Shown here: positions 1 to 7,240 of the stretch, piece by piece
How the letters are laid out: every line of letters starts with the position of its first letter
Position numbering within the stretch: position 1 is the first letter of the stretch
DNA from: an uncultured Fusobacterium sp.
GTDB lineage: Bacteria > Fusobacteriota > Fusobacteriia > Fusobacteriales > Fusobacteriaceae
DNA: 25,598 nt
Direction: 5' to 3'
Assembly: GCA_900542625.1 (NCBI GenBank)
Contig: UQOH01000025.1
Span: 1-25,598 of the forward strand
Position numbers and translations under genes: made by a program
Notes under the pieces: model-generated
What the model saw: the letters and a program-made list of their open reading frames with translations, nothing else
What the model was told of the DNA's origin: nothing
Databases searched by the model: none

Positions 1-665
1 ACAGAGATGAAGTATTAAAAAAACATTTTCCGGAAATTAATATGGAAAACAAGTTTACAGGTACTGTTTTTTCATATGAGAAAAATTTTGAAAATCTTCT
101 TGAAATTTTGAATAAACAAGAGAAAGAAACTATACTTATATTAATGGGTGAAAAAACTCAAAAAAGTTTTTTTGAAATTTTACAAAAAAAATTAACAGAA
201 AATTTTGGAAAAATAGTAAAGTATGGTAAAATAACTATGCTGAATGCAAATTTTTTATCTCAGGAAGAATATGAAGAGGTTATATCAGCTGTGGACTTTA
301 ATTTTACAAGAGGAGAGGATTCTTTTGTAAGAGGAATTATCCTTGGAAAACCTTTTATGTGGCACATATATCTTCAGGAAGAAAAAGCTCACATGGATAA
401 GATAACAGCTTTTACTGAAAGATTTAAAGAAAGTGTTTATGACAATCTTTCTTATGATGAAAAAAAGATAATGACAGATTACTGCACTTTGTTGGAGGAG
501 TATAACGACAGAGAGCAGAATTCATTGGAAATGGGAAAAGAAAATTTTGAAAGTTTCTTTAAGAATTTTGATGAAATTAATATTATCTGCCAAAAATATA
601 GTGAATTTTTATTAGAGAAATGTAATCTGGTAAAAAAAATAAATAAATATATACAAGAATATTAA
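1..665 (+). CDS. earP: EF-P arginine rhamnosyltransferase EarP, 5'-truncated by the window edge
   Basis: EarP transfers rhamnose from dTDP-rhamnose onto a conserved arginine of elongation factor P in the cytosol, activating EF-P for rescue of ribosomes stalled at polyproline. The frame is open to base 1 (first whole codon at 3), so the ATG at 42 is an internal methionine; about 221 C-terminal residues of a family usually near 370 are present. The C-terminal GT-B half is visible: the family signature FTRGEDSFVRG (RGEDS codons begin at 309), which binds the nucleotide sugar in characterised EarP proteins, then GKPFMWHIYLQEE. The gene lies 11 nt upstream of efp, whose product has arginine at the modified position, which strongly supports the call. 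Codon use is ordinary (AAT, TTT), unlike the highly biased efp. The N-terminal dTDP-rhamnose/EF-P binding part lies outside the window. Confidence 0.9.
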   Translation, partial: RDEVLKKHFPEINMENKFTGTVFSYEKNFENLLEILNKQEKETILILMGEKTQKSFFEILQKKLTENFGKIVKYGKITMLNANFLSQEEYEEVISAVDFNFTRGEDSFVRGIILGKPFMWHIYLQEEKAHMDKITAFTERFKESVYDNLSYDEKKIMTDYCTLLEEYNDREQNSLEMGKENFESFFKNFDEINIICQKYSEFLLEKCNLVKKINKYIQEY

Positions 666-676
666 AGGGGGACAAA

Positions 677-1240
677 ATGAAAATAGCTCAAGAATTAAGA
701 CAAGGAAGTACAATTAAAATAGGAAACGATCCATTTATTGTACTAAGAGCAGAGTACAACAAATCAGGAAGAAACGCTGCTGTAGTAAAATTAAAAATGA
801 AAAACTTAATAGCTGGAAACATTGTGGATACAGTTGTTAAAGCTGATGAAAAAATGGACGACATCAGATTAGAAAAAGTTAAAGCAGTTTACTCTTACCA
901 CGATGGAACATCTTATGTATTCTCTAATCCTGAAACTTGGGATCAAGTAGAATTATCTGAAGAAGATTTAGGAGACGCTTTAAACTACTTAGAAGAAGAA
1001 ATGGAAGTTGAAGTTGTTTACTATGAGTCTACTCCAGTTGCAGTAGAAATTCCTACTTTCGTTGAAAGACAAATCGAATATACTGAGCCAGGATTAAGAG
1101 GAGATACTTCTGGAAAAGTATTAAAACCAGCTAGATTAAACACTGGATTTGAAATTCAAGTACCTATCTTCGTTGAGCAAGGTGAATGGATTAAAATCGA
1201 TACAAGAACTAACGACTACGTAGAAAGAATCAAAAAATAA
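677..1240 (+). CDS. efp: Translation elongation factor P
   Basis: EF-P binds between the P and E sites of the ribosome and promotes peptide bond formation at consecutive prolines. At 187 aa it has the normal length, with a KOW-like N-terminal domain (about 1-65) and two OB domains; the C-terminal region around residues 147-187 (GEWIKIDTRTNDYVER) is typical. The loop YNKSGRNAAVVK places Arg at residue 32, the residue rhamnosylated by EarP; lysine-modified EF-Ps carry Lys there. The start follows a strong AAAGGGGG ribosome-binding site. Codon choice is shifted to AAC, TAC, TTC, ATC and GAC compared with its neighbour earP, as expected of a highly expressed gene. It is translated directly after earP and the transcript ends at the terminator just downstream. 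Confidence 0.98.
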   Translation: MKIAQELRQGSTIKIGNDPFIVLRAEYNKSGRNAAVVKLKMKNLIAGNIVDTVVKADEKMDDIRLEKVKAVYSYHDGTSYVFSNPETWDQVELSEEDLGDALNYLEEEMEVEVVYYESTPVAVEIPTFVERQIEYTEPGLRGDTSGKVLKPARLNTGFEIQVPIFVEQGEWIKIDTRTNDYVERIKK

Positions 1241-1253
1241 GAGAAAAGAAAAT

Positions 1254-1277
1254 GCCCGAGTAATATCGGGCTTTTTT
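1254..1277 (+). terminator. Intrinsic terminator after efp
   Basis: GCCCGA (1254-1259) pairs with TCGGGC (1266-1271) across a 6-nt loop and is followed directly by TTTTTT. It lies 13 nt after the efp stop, so earP-efp ends here. Confidence 0.85.
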
Positions 1278-1287
1278 ATAATATTTC

Positions 1288-1309
1288 AAAATTGTACTAA
1301 TACAATTTT
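1288..1309. promoter_or_regulatory. Perfect 9-bp inverted repeat, possible operator
   Basis: AAAATTGTA (1288-1296), spacer CTAA, TACAATTTT (1301-1309). It lies about 30 nt upstream of the putative -10 of the aminotransferase gene and after the efp terminator. The TTGTA-N4-TACAA core resembles the dyads bound by dimeric helix-turn-helix repressors. That is inference from symmetry only; AT-rich dyads also arise by chance. Confidence 0.4.
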
Positions 1310-1339
1310 CTATAAACTTCTAGTAAAAATATAAAAAAG

Positions 1340-1348
1340 TGTTATACT
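1340..1348 (+). promoter_or_regulatory. Putative extended -10 promoter for the aminotransferase gene
   Basis: TGTTATACT matches TGNTATAAT with one substitution. No convincing -35 lies 16-18 nt upstream. The same extended -10 form recurs at several promoters in this window. Transcription from here would give a leader of about 30 nt before the GGAGGG site at about 1374. Confidence 0.4.
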
Positions 1349-1386
1349 TTAACTATGTGATACTAAAGTTTATGGAGGGATAGATT

Positions 1387-2484
1387 ATGTACAAACCAGA
1401 TTATTTAATGATGACACCGGGTCCAAGTATAGTAAGAGAAAATGTTATGAAAAGAAGAGCAGAATTTTTCGGAAATTCAGATTTAGATGAGGATTTCTTC
1501 ATTTTTTATGATAAGCTTGCAGAGAAAACAGCCAGAATTTTCGGTTGTAAAAAATCTAATATGGTTTTTATGAGCGGAGAAGGAATGGTTGGTCTTGACA
1601 GTGCATGTGCCTCTCTTACAGAGCCTGGAGACAGAGTTTTAATTATAGAAAACGGATTATTTGGAGCAGGTTTTGCAGATATGGTAAAACCATATGGAGG
1701 AATACCTGTTACATTAAGTTTTGATACAAAAAAAGAAATTGATGTTGAAAAAGTAAAAGAGTTTTTGGAGAAAGACAGCGATTTTAAATTTGCAACAGTA
1801 GTTCATTGTGACACACCTACAGGTGTTTTAAATAATGTAAAAGAGATCTGCCAGCTTTTAAAAGCAAAAGGAATTTTGACAGTTGTAGATACAGTGGCAG
1901 CCATAGGCGGAGAATATTTTAGTGCTGAGGAATTTGGAGCGGACATTGCTCTTGGAGGTTCACAAAAATGTTTTTCTGCACCTCCCGGAATAACAATGCT
2001 TTCAGTAAGTGATGATGCATGGAAAGCAATAAAAAACAGAAAAACACCAATTCCTTCTTTTTATTGTAATCTGTCTTACTGGGATAATTGTGTAGAAAAC
2101 AGATTATTTCCGTATACAATGCCTTCAAGTGATTTAATGGGATTTGATACAGCAGTTGATAATATATTGGAAGAGGGAATTGAAAATCTTGTTAAAAGAC
2201 ACCACGAGACAGCAGAGTATTGCAGAGAGGAATTGAAAAAACTGGGATTAAAATTATACTTGGAAGATGGTTTTTCTTCAACAGCTACAGCTTTTTATGT
2301 TCCAGAAGGATTTACTGTTAAGGAATTTATAAAAAAATTAAAAGATGAATATAAAATATTTATTGGAGGCTCTTATGGTCCTTATGCTGACAAGCTTTTA
2401 AGAATAGGGCATATGGGAGAGAGTGCAAAAAAAGAATATATAGAAAAAACAATATCAGCTATTAAGGATATGCTGAAAAAATAA
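1387..2484 (+). CDS. PLP-dependent class V aminotransferase (alanine-glyoxylate / serine-pyruvate type)
   Basis: This is a 365-aa fold-type I PLP enzyme of the class V group that includes alanine-glyoxylate, serine-glyoxylate and ureidoglycine-glyoxylate aminotransferases. Visible hallmarks are the N-terminal MTPGPS, the SGEGM cofactor phosphate loop (63-67), HCDTPTGVLN (140-149), the PLP-ring Asp in VVDTVAAIGG (D168), and the Schiff-base lysine in GSQKCFSAPPG (K194). The C-terminal small domain ends with RIGHMGE, also typical. It is a single-gene unit: terminators lie on both sides, and a GGAGGG ribosome-binding site precedes the ATG by 7 nt. Substrate cannot be read from sequence; no pathway partners are adjacent. 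A palindrome upstream suggests dedicated regulation. The family call is secure, the specific reaction is not. Confidence 0.9.
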   Translation: MYKPDYLMMTPGPSIVRENVMKRRAEFFGNSDLDEDFFIFYDKLAEKTARIFGCKKSNMVFMSGEGMVGLDSACASLTEPGDRVLIIENGLFGAGFADMVKPYGGIPVTLSFDTKKEIDVEKVKEFLEKDSDFKFATVVHCDTPTGVLNNVKEICQLLKAKGILTVVDTVAAIGGEYFSAEEFGADIALGGSQKCFSAPPGITMLSVSDDAWKAIKNRKTPIPSFYCNLSYWDNCVENRLFPYTMPSSDLMGFDTAVDNILEEGIENLVKRHHETAEYCREELKKLGLKLYLEDGFSSTATAFYVPEGFTVKEFIKKLKDEYKIFIGGSYGPYADKLLRIGHMGESAKKEYIEKTISAIKDMLKK

Positions 2485-2590
2485 ATTTTATATAAAAAAT
2501 TAAGAATAAAATTAAAAATAAATAAAATTATGTATAATAATTCAAGAAGTATGAAACACAATTAAGTTTAGTATAAAGTTTCAAGGTCAG

Positions 2591-2630
2591 AATATCAGCC
2601 GTAATTTTTATTACGGTTGATATTTTTTTT
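2591..2630 (+). terminator. Strong intrinsic terminator between the aminotransferase gene and pnp
   Basis: The 15-nt arm AATATCAGCCGTAAT (2591-2605) pairs with ATTACGGTTGATATT (2610-2624) with one G-U wobble and a 4-nt loop, followed by a run of T. It lies 107 nt after the aminotransferase stop. The gap 2485-2590 is AT-rich with no other gene. Parts of this hairpin resemble the repeat element at 16894-17056. Confidence 0.8.
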
Positions 2631-2659
2631 GGTATTTATAAAATGAAAGTGAAATATTT

Positions 2660-2688
2660 TTGATTTTTACGAGTAAAAATGATATACT
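2660..2688 (+). promoter_or_regulatory. Promoter of the pnp-rimO-pgsA-yggT operon
   Basis: A -35 TTGATT (2660-2665), a 17-nt spacer and a -10 TATACT (2683-2688) preceded by an extended TG (2680-2681). This is the best promoter in the window. The predicted start near 2695-2700 coincides with the base of the leader hairpin. Confidence 0.7.
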
Positions 2689-2699
2689 TATAAGATGTA

Positions 2700-2801
2700 G
2701 AATACTGTAGGTTGATATTTTTGAGTAAGTAGTAAGAGAAAAATTATAAAACAAGATTTTATAATTTCTCCCTTATTATTTACTAAAACCCTATAGTATT
2801 C
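2700..2801 (+). promoter_or_regulatory. Long leader hairpin of pnp, candidate autoregulatory RNase III-type stem
   Basis: Three nested stems fold this leader into one long hairpin: 2700-2711 with 2790-2801 (12 bp, one G-U), 2724-2738 with 2768-2784 (15 bp with two G-U and a CC bulge), and 2741-2751 with 2757-2767 (11 bp), closed by a 5-nt loop. The ribosome-binding site AGGAGG (2815-2820) lies outside, 13 nt downstream. In E. coli, pnp has a leader stem cut by RNase III and then degraded by PNPase, giving autoregulation. Similar geometry here suggests the same logic; this is inference. Confidence 0.6.
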
Positions 2802-2829
2802 AAAATAATATTTTAGGAGGAATTATTTA

Positions 2830-4941
2830 ATGTTCAACGAAACAAAATTAGAATTAGAAATAGGTGGAAGAACGCTTTCTCTATCTACTGGTAAATTTGC
2901 CAGACAATCAAACGGAGCTGTAATGATACAGTATGGAGATACTGTAATGTTATGTACAGTAAACCGTAGCAAAGAGGGAAGACCTGGAATAGATTTTTTC
3001 CCATTAACTGTTGACTATATAGAAAAATTCTATGCAGCAGGAAAATTCCCTGGAGGATTTAATAAAAGAGAAGCAAGACCTGGAATAGATGCAACACTTA
3101 CTTCAAGACTTACAGACAGACCAATAAGACCAATGTTCCCAGATGGATTTAACTATGAAGTTCAAATAGTTAATACTATTTTCTCTTATGACGGGAAAAA
3201 TACACCTGACTACTTAGGAATTATCGGAGCATCATCAGCAATAATGATATCTGACATTCCATTCCTTGGACCAGTTGCCGGTGTAACAGTCGGAAGAAAA
3301 GATGGAGAGTTTATTTTAAACCCTACTCCTGAAGAACTTGAAACAAGTGAATTAAACTTAAAAGTAGCAGGAACAAAAGAAGCTGTAAACATGGTTGAAG
3401 CAGGAGCTGCTGAAATGGATGAAGAAACTATGTTACAAGCTATTATGTTTGCACATGAAAACATTAAAAAACTTTGTGCTTTCCAAGAAGAGTTTACAAA
3501 ACTTGTAGGAAAAGAAAAAATAGAATTTGTTAAAGAAGAGCCTAACCCATTAGTAAAAGATTTTATTGATGCAAATGGTGAAGAGAGATTAAAACAGGCT
3601 GTTTTAACTACTGGAAAACAAGCAAGACAAGATGCAGTAGATGCTTTACATGATGAATTAAGAGAAAGATTTGTTGCTGAAAACTTTGCTGAGTTATCAG
3701 AAGAAGAACTTCCAGAAGATGTTATGACAGAATTTGATGTTTACTATGAAGAAATGATGAAAAAACTTGTAAGAGAAGTTATCATTTATCACAAACACAG
3801 AGTAGACGGAAGAAAAATTGATGAAATCAGACCTTTATATGCAGAAGTAGGAACATTACCAATGCCTCACGGTTCTGCAATGTTCACAAGAGGAGAAACT
3901 CAGGCTCTTGTAACTACAACTTTAGGATCAAAGGCAAACGAACAGTTAATAGATACATTAGATGAAGAATATTACAAAAAATTCTATCTTCACTATAACT
4001 TCCCAGCATATTCAGTTGGAGAAATAGGAAGAAACGGAGCTCCTGGAAGAAGAGAATTAGGACATGGATCACTTGCTGAAAGAGCATTATCATATGTAAT
4101 TCCTTCTGAAGAGGAATTCCCTTACACAATAAGAGTTGTTTCTGATATTACAGAATCTAACGGATCATCTTCTCAAGCATCAATCTGCGGAGGATCACTT
4201 GCTCTTATGGATGCAGGAGTACCTATTAAAGAGCACGTTGCAGGAATAGCAATGGGACTTGTTAAAGAGGGAGAAGAATTTACAGTTCTTACAGATATAA
4301 TGGGACTTGAAGACCACTTAGGAGATATGGACTTTAAAGTTGCAGGAACAAAATCAGGAATCACAGCTCTTCAAATGGATATTAAAATAACTGGTATTAC
4401 AGAAGAGATAATGAGAATAGCTTTACACCAAGCTTTAAAAGCAAGACTTGAAATTCTTGAAGTTATGAACGAAGCTATCCCTGAGCCAAGACCTGAACTT
4501 GCACCAAATGCACCAAGAATAGTTCAAATGCAGATAAGTACAGATAAAATAGCAGGACTTATCGGACCAGCTGGTAAAAACATTAAGAAAATTATTGAAG
4601 AAACTGGAGCAACAGTTGATATTACTGATGACGGAAAAGTTTCTGTATTCTGTAATGACCTTGAGCAATTACAAAAAACTGTAAAAATGATAGAAGCTCA
4701 CACTAAAGATGTTGAGGTTGGAGAAGTTTATACAGGAAAAGTTGTAAAAATTGCTAAATTTGGAGCATTTATGGAAATACTTCCTGGAAAAGAAGGACTT
4801 TTACACGTTTCTGAAATCTCTAAAGAGAGAGTAGCAAATGTGGAAGATGTTCTTAAAGAAGGAGACGTATTTGATGTAAAAGTAATCTCTATGGAAGGCG
4901 GAAAAATAAGCTTAAGCAAAAAGAGATTAATTGAAGGATAA
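2830..4941 (+). CDS. pnp: Polyribonucleotide nucleotidyltransferase (PNPase)
   Basis: PNPase is the phosphorolytic 3'-5' exoribonuclease that turns over mRNA in the cytosol as a homotrimer. The 703 aa show the full domain order: RNase PH-like 1 (about 10-145), an all-helical linker (about 150-310), RNase PH-like 2 (about 320-550), a KH domain (about 563-622, GPAGKN at 579-584) and an S1 domain (about 629-699, beginning VGEVYTGKVVK). Active-site segments are intact: GRRELGHGSLAERAL (407-420), GSSSQASICGG and LEDHLGDMDFKVAGT, the last carrying the metal-binding acidic residues. The ATG follows TTTTAGGAGG. Codon choice is biased toward highly expressed codons. It heads an operon with rimO 31 nt downstream, and its leader contains a long hairpin likely to be regulatory. 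Confidence 0.98.
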   Translation: MFNETKLELEIGGRTLSLSTGKFARQSNGAVMIQYGDTVMLCTVNRSKEGRPGIDFFPLTVDYIEKFYAAGKFPGGFNKREARPGIDATLTSRLTDRPIRPMFPDGFNYEVQIVNTIFSYDGKNTPDYLGIIGASSAIMISDIPFLGPVAGVTVGRKDGEFILNPTPEELETSELNLKVAGTKEAVNMVEAGAAEMDEETMLQAIMFAHENIKKLCAFQEEFTKLVGKEKIEFVKEEPNPLVKDFIDANGEERLKQAVLTTGKQARQDAVDALHDELRERFVAENFAELSEEELPEDVMTEFDVYYEEMMKKLVREVIIYHKHRVDGRKIDEIRPLYAEVGTLPMPHGSAMFTRGETQALVTTTLGSKANEQLIDTLDEEYYKKFYLHYNFPAYSVGEIGRNGAPGRRELGHGSLAERALSYVIPSEEEFPYTIRVVSDITESNGSSSQASICGGSLALMDAGVPIKEHVAGIAMGLVKEGEEFTVLTDIMGLEDHLGDMDFKVAGTKSGITALQMDIKITGITEEIMRIALHQALKARLEILEVMNEAIPEPRPELAPNAPRIVQMQISTDKIAGLIGPAGKNIKKIIEETGATVDITDDGKVSVFCNDLEQLQKTVKMIEAHTKDVEVGEVYTGKVVKIAKFGAFMEILPGKEGLLHVSEISKERVANVEDVLKEGDVFDVKVISMEGGKISLSKKRLIEG

Positions 4942-4972
4942 TCTTTATAATTAGAGAGAGGTATTATATTAA

Positions 4973-6307
4973 ATGAAATTAGGATTAATAAGCCTTGGCT
5001 GCAGCAAAAACTTAGTTGACAGCGAAAATATACTGGGAGTTTTAATAAACAAAAGAGGTTTTGAATTAGTTGAAGATCTTACTGCAGCAGACATTATAGT
5101 TGTAAATACTTGTGCATTCATCGGAGATGCTAAAGAGGAATCTATACAGGCAATTCTTGAGGTGGCAGATTATAAGGCAGAGGGAAATCTGAAAAAAATA
5201 ATTGTTGCCGGGTGTCTTTCTGAAAGATATGGAGAGGAACTTATCAAAGAAATTCCTGAAATAGATGCTGTTATGGGAACAGGGGACATTGATAAAATAA
5301 ATGAAATAGTGGACAGTATTCTTGAAGATAAAAAAGAGGTTAAGGTTGGAAGTCAAGACTTCCTTCCTGACTCAAATACTGAAAGAGTAATTACTACTTA
5401 CCCACATACAGCTTATTTAAAAATTTCTGAAGGGTGCGACAAGAGATGTACTTACTGCATAATTCCTTCTCTTAGAGGAGATTTAAGAAGCAGAAGTATT
5501 GAAGATATTGTGGAAGAGGCAGAGAAATTAGCAAAATCAGGAGTAAAAGAGCTTAATCTGTTAGCTCAGGAGTCAACAGAATACGGGCTTGACAACTATG
5601 GTGAAAAAGCTCTGGCAAAACTTTTAAAGGAGCTTGTAAAAGTTGAAGGGATAGAATGGATAAGAACATACTATATGTATCCAAACTCTATTACTGATGA
5701 ACTTATAGAAGTTATGAAAAATGAGCCTAAGATATGCAAATATTTTGATGTGCCTATTCAGCATATATCTGATGAAATTTTACAAAAAATGGCAAGGGCA
5801 AAATCAGGAGATTATATAAGAAATATTTTAGGAAGAATAAGAGGTGCAATTCCTGATGCTGTTATCAGAACAACTGTTATAGTAGGATTCCCGGGAGAAA
5901 CTGAAGAGCAGTTTGAAGAATTAAAAGATTTTATTGAAGAATTTAAATTTGACTATGTAGGTGTATTTAAATATTCAAGAGAAGAGGATACAGTAGCTTA
6001 TAACCTTCCTAACCAGGTTCCTGAAGAGATAAAAGAAAAAAGATGGGCAGAACTTACAAATCTTCAAGGAGAGATTGCTGAAAGAAAAAATGAGCAGTTT
6101 ATAGGGAAAGAGATAGAAGTTCTGATAGATGGTATATCTTCTGAAAGCGAATATATGCTTGAAGGAAGAACAAGAGGACAAGCACTTGAAATAGACGGTA
6201 AAGTTCTTACAAATGACGGGACAGCAAAAGCCGGAGACATTGTCAAAGTAAGAATAGAACAAAATTTTCAGTATGACTTTATTGGACCTATAATAGAGGA
6301 AGAATAA
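4973..6307 (+). CDS. rimO: Ribosomal protein S12 methylthiotransferase RimO
   Basis: RimO is a radical SAM enzyme that adds a methylthio group to the beta-carbon of a conserved Asp in ribosomal protein S12. The 444 aa show the UPF0004 N-terminal domain with its three cluster cysteines (C10 in SLGCSKN, C47 in NTCAF, C81 in AGCLSE), the radical SAM motif CDKRCTYC (C155, C159, C162), and a C-terminal TRAM domain (about 380-444). The N-terminus GLISLGCSKNLVDSE separates RimO from the related tRNA enzyme MiaB. It lies between pnp and pgsA with gaps of 31 and 18 nt, so it is almost certainly co-transcribed with pnp. Nothing is missing. Confidence 0.96.
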   Translation: MKLGLISLGCSKNLVDSENILGVLINKRGFELVEDLTAADIIVVNTCAFIGDAKEESIQAILEVADYKAEGNLKKIIVAGCLSERYGEELIKEIPEIDAVMGTGDIDKINEIVDSILEDKKEVKVGSQDFLPDSNTERVITTYPHTAYLKISEGCDKRCTYCIIPSLRGDLRSRSIEDIVEEAEKLAKSGVKELNLLAQESTEYGLDNYGEKALAKLLKELVKVEGIEWIRTYYMYPNSITDELIEVMKNEPKICKYFDVPIQHISDEILQKMARAKSGDYIRNILGRIRGAIPDAVIRTTVIVGFPGETEEQFEELKDFIEEFKFDYVGVFKYSREEDTVAYNLPNQVPEEIKEKRWAELTNLQGEIAERKNEQFIGKEIEVLIDGISSESEYMLEGRTRGQALEIDGKVLTNDGTAKAGDIVKVRIEQNFQYDFIGPIIEEE

Positions 6308-6325
6308 TACAGGGAGAGATGAGAT

Positions 6326-6880
6326 ATGAATTTACCAAATAAACTAACTCTAACAAGACTTATATTAGCAGTACCTTTTATTTACGTTTTAGAAAATTCT
6401 CCCCAAGGAGGTTTTCCATACAGAATAATAGCTCTGGCTATTTTTGCCATAGCGTCAATAACAGATTTCTTTGATGGATATCTGGCAAGAAAACATAATC
6501 TGATAACAGATTTTGGAAAGATAATGGATCCTCTTGCAGATAAGATTTTAGTAATATCTGCACTTGTTGTTATGGTATATTTAAGATATATTCCTTCTTG
6601 GATGTCAATAGTTATAATTTTCAGAGAGTTTTTAATAAGCGGAATAAGAATGGTAGTTGCTGCCAAAGGAGAAGTTATTCCTGCAAGTAAATTAGGAAAA
6701 TACAAAACTACATCACAAATGATAGTTATTATGCTTATGATTTTATTAGGAAATGAAAGCTACAGCTTTTTACCTAACCACTATAATTTCTATATGATGA
6801 TGATACCTGTAATTCTTACTATATGGTCAGGTTGGGAATATGTTGAAAATACAAAACAATATTTCTTGGATATAGATTAA
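6326..6880 (+). CDS. pgsA: CDP-diacylglycerol--glycerol-3-phosphate 3-phosphatidyltransferase
   Basis: PgsA makes phosphatidylglycerophosphate, the committed step to phosphatidylglycerol and cardiolipin, in the inner membrane. The 184-aa protein has the complete CDP-alcohol phosphotransferase signature D50-G51-x2-A54-R55-x8-G64-x3-D68-x3-D72, whose four Asp residues bind the metals. Several hydrophobic helices follow (about 76-92, 95-113, 130-142 and 155-170). The N-terminus MNLPNKLTLTRLILAVPFI is typical of PgsA. The start has an AGGGAGAGATGAG leader. It is part of the pnp operon, 18 nt after rimO. PgsA rather than phosphatidylserine synthase is favoured by length and the N-terminal NKLTLTR motif. 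Confidence 0.93.
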   Translation: MNLPNKLTLTRLILAVPFIYVLENSPQGGFPYRIIALAIFAIASITDFFDGYLARKHNLITDFGKIMDPLADKILVISALVVMVYLRYIPSWMSIVIIFREFLISGIRMVVAAKGEVIPASKLGKYKTTSQMIVIMLMILLGNESYSFLPNHYNFYMMMIPVILTIWSGWEYVENTKQYFLDID

Positions 6881-6896
6881 AAGGAGTAAAGCAAAT

Positions 6897-7154
6897 ATGT
6901 ATTTATTAGCCAGTATAATAAATTATACAGTTTCTATATTAAATATTATTATTGTAATAAGGGTTATTTTATCGTGGCTGGCTCCATATACACATAATGA
7001 TTTCACAGATGTGATATATGCAGTAACTGAGCCTATTTTAAAACCATTCAGAATGATTTTTCCAATGGGTTACAGCAGAATAGATATATCCCCTATACTT
7101 GCATATTTTGCAATAAATTTAATAAGAAAATTGTTGTTTTATATAATTTTTTAA
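6897..7154 (+). CDS. YggT family small integral membrane protein
   Basis: The 85-aa protein has two hydrophobic segments (about 4-29 and 67-85) around the family signature SWLAPYTHNDF...VTEPILKPFRMIFP. YggT proteins occur widely in bacteria and have been linked to membrane-protein or division functions (YlmG in Gram-positives, near ftsZ), but the molecular role is not settled. It lies 16 nt after pgsA with an AAGGAG ribosome-binding site and is the last gene of the pnp operon; a GC-containing hairpin follows 12 nt after the stop. The family is clear; function is unknown. Confidence 0.88.
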   Translation: MYLLASIINYTVSILNIIIVIRVILSWLAPYTHNDFTDVIYAVTEPILKPFRMIFPMGYSRIDISPILAYFAINLIRKLLFYIIF

Positions 7155-7166
7155 AGAATAAAATTG

Positions 7167-7202
7167 CCCTGCATTAATTACGAAATATTTTTTGATGCAG
7201 GG
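7167..7202 (+). terminator. Hairpin after yggT, possible terminator or repeat remnant
   Basis: CCCTGCAT (7167-7174) pairs perfectly with ATGCAGGG (7195-7202) across a 20-nt loop. The tail ATTGTTATTT is only moderately T-rich, so termination may be partial. The loop and left arm resemble the right interior of the repeat element at 16894-17056 (CTGCATWAATTACG followed by ATATTTTT), so the hairpin may derive from that element. Confidence 0.45.
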
Positions 7203-7240
7203 ATTGTTATTTAAATTAAACTCTAAAATTGGAGGATTGA

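Noticed and set aside
3210..3464. Antisense ORFs inside pnp (3210-3464, 3914-4129, 4173-4364, 4435-4668, 4728-4919)
   Set aside because: They lie opposite a fully conserved PNPase, have no ribosome-binding sites and no recognisable protein features; low GC with codon bias makes such shadows common.
5066..5356. Antisense ORFs in rimO (5066-5356, 5975-6262, 6064-6246)
   Set aside because: They mirror the RimO reading frame; composition is F/S/Y-rich, typical of reverse-strand shadows.
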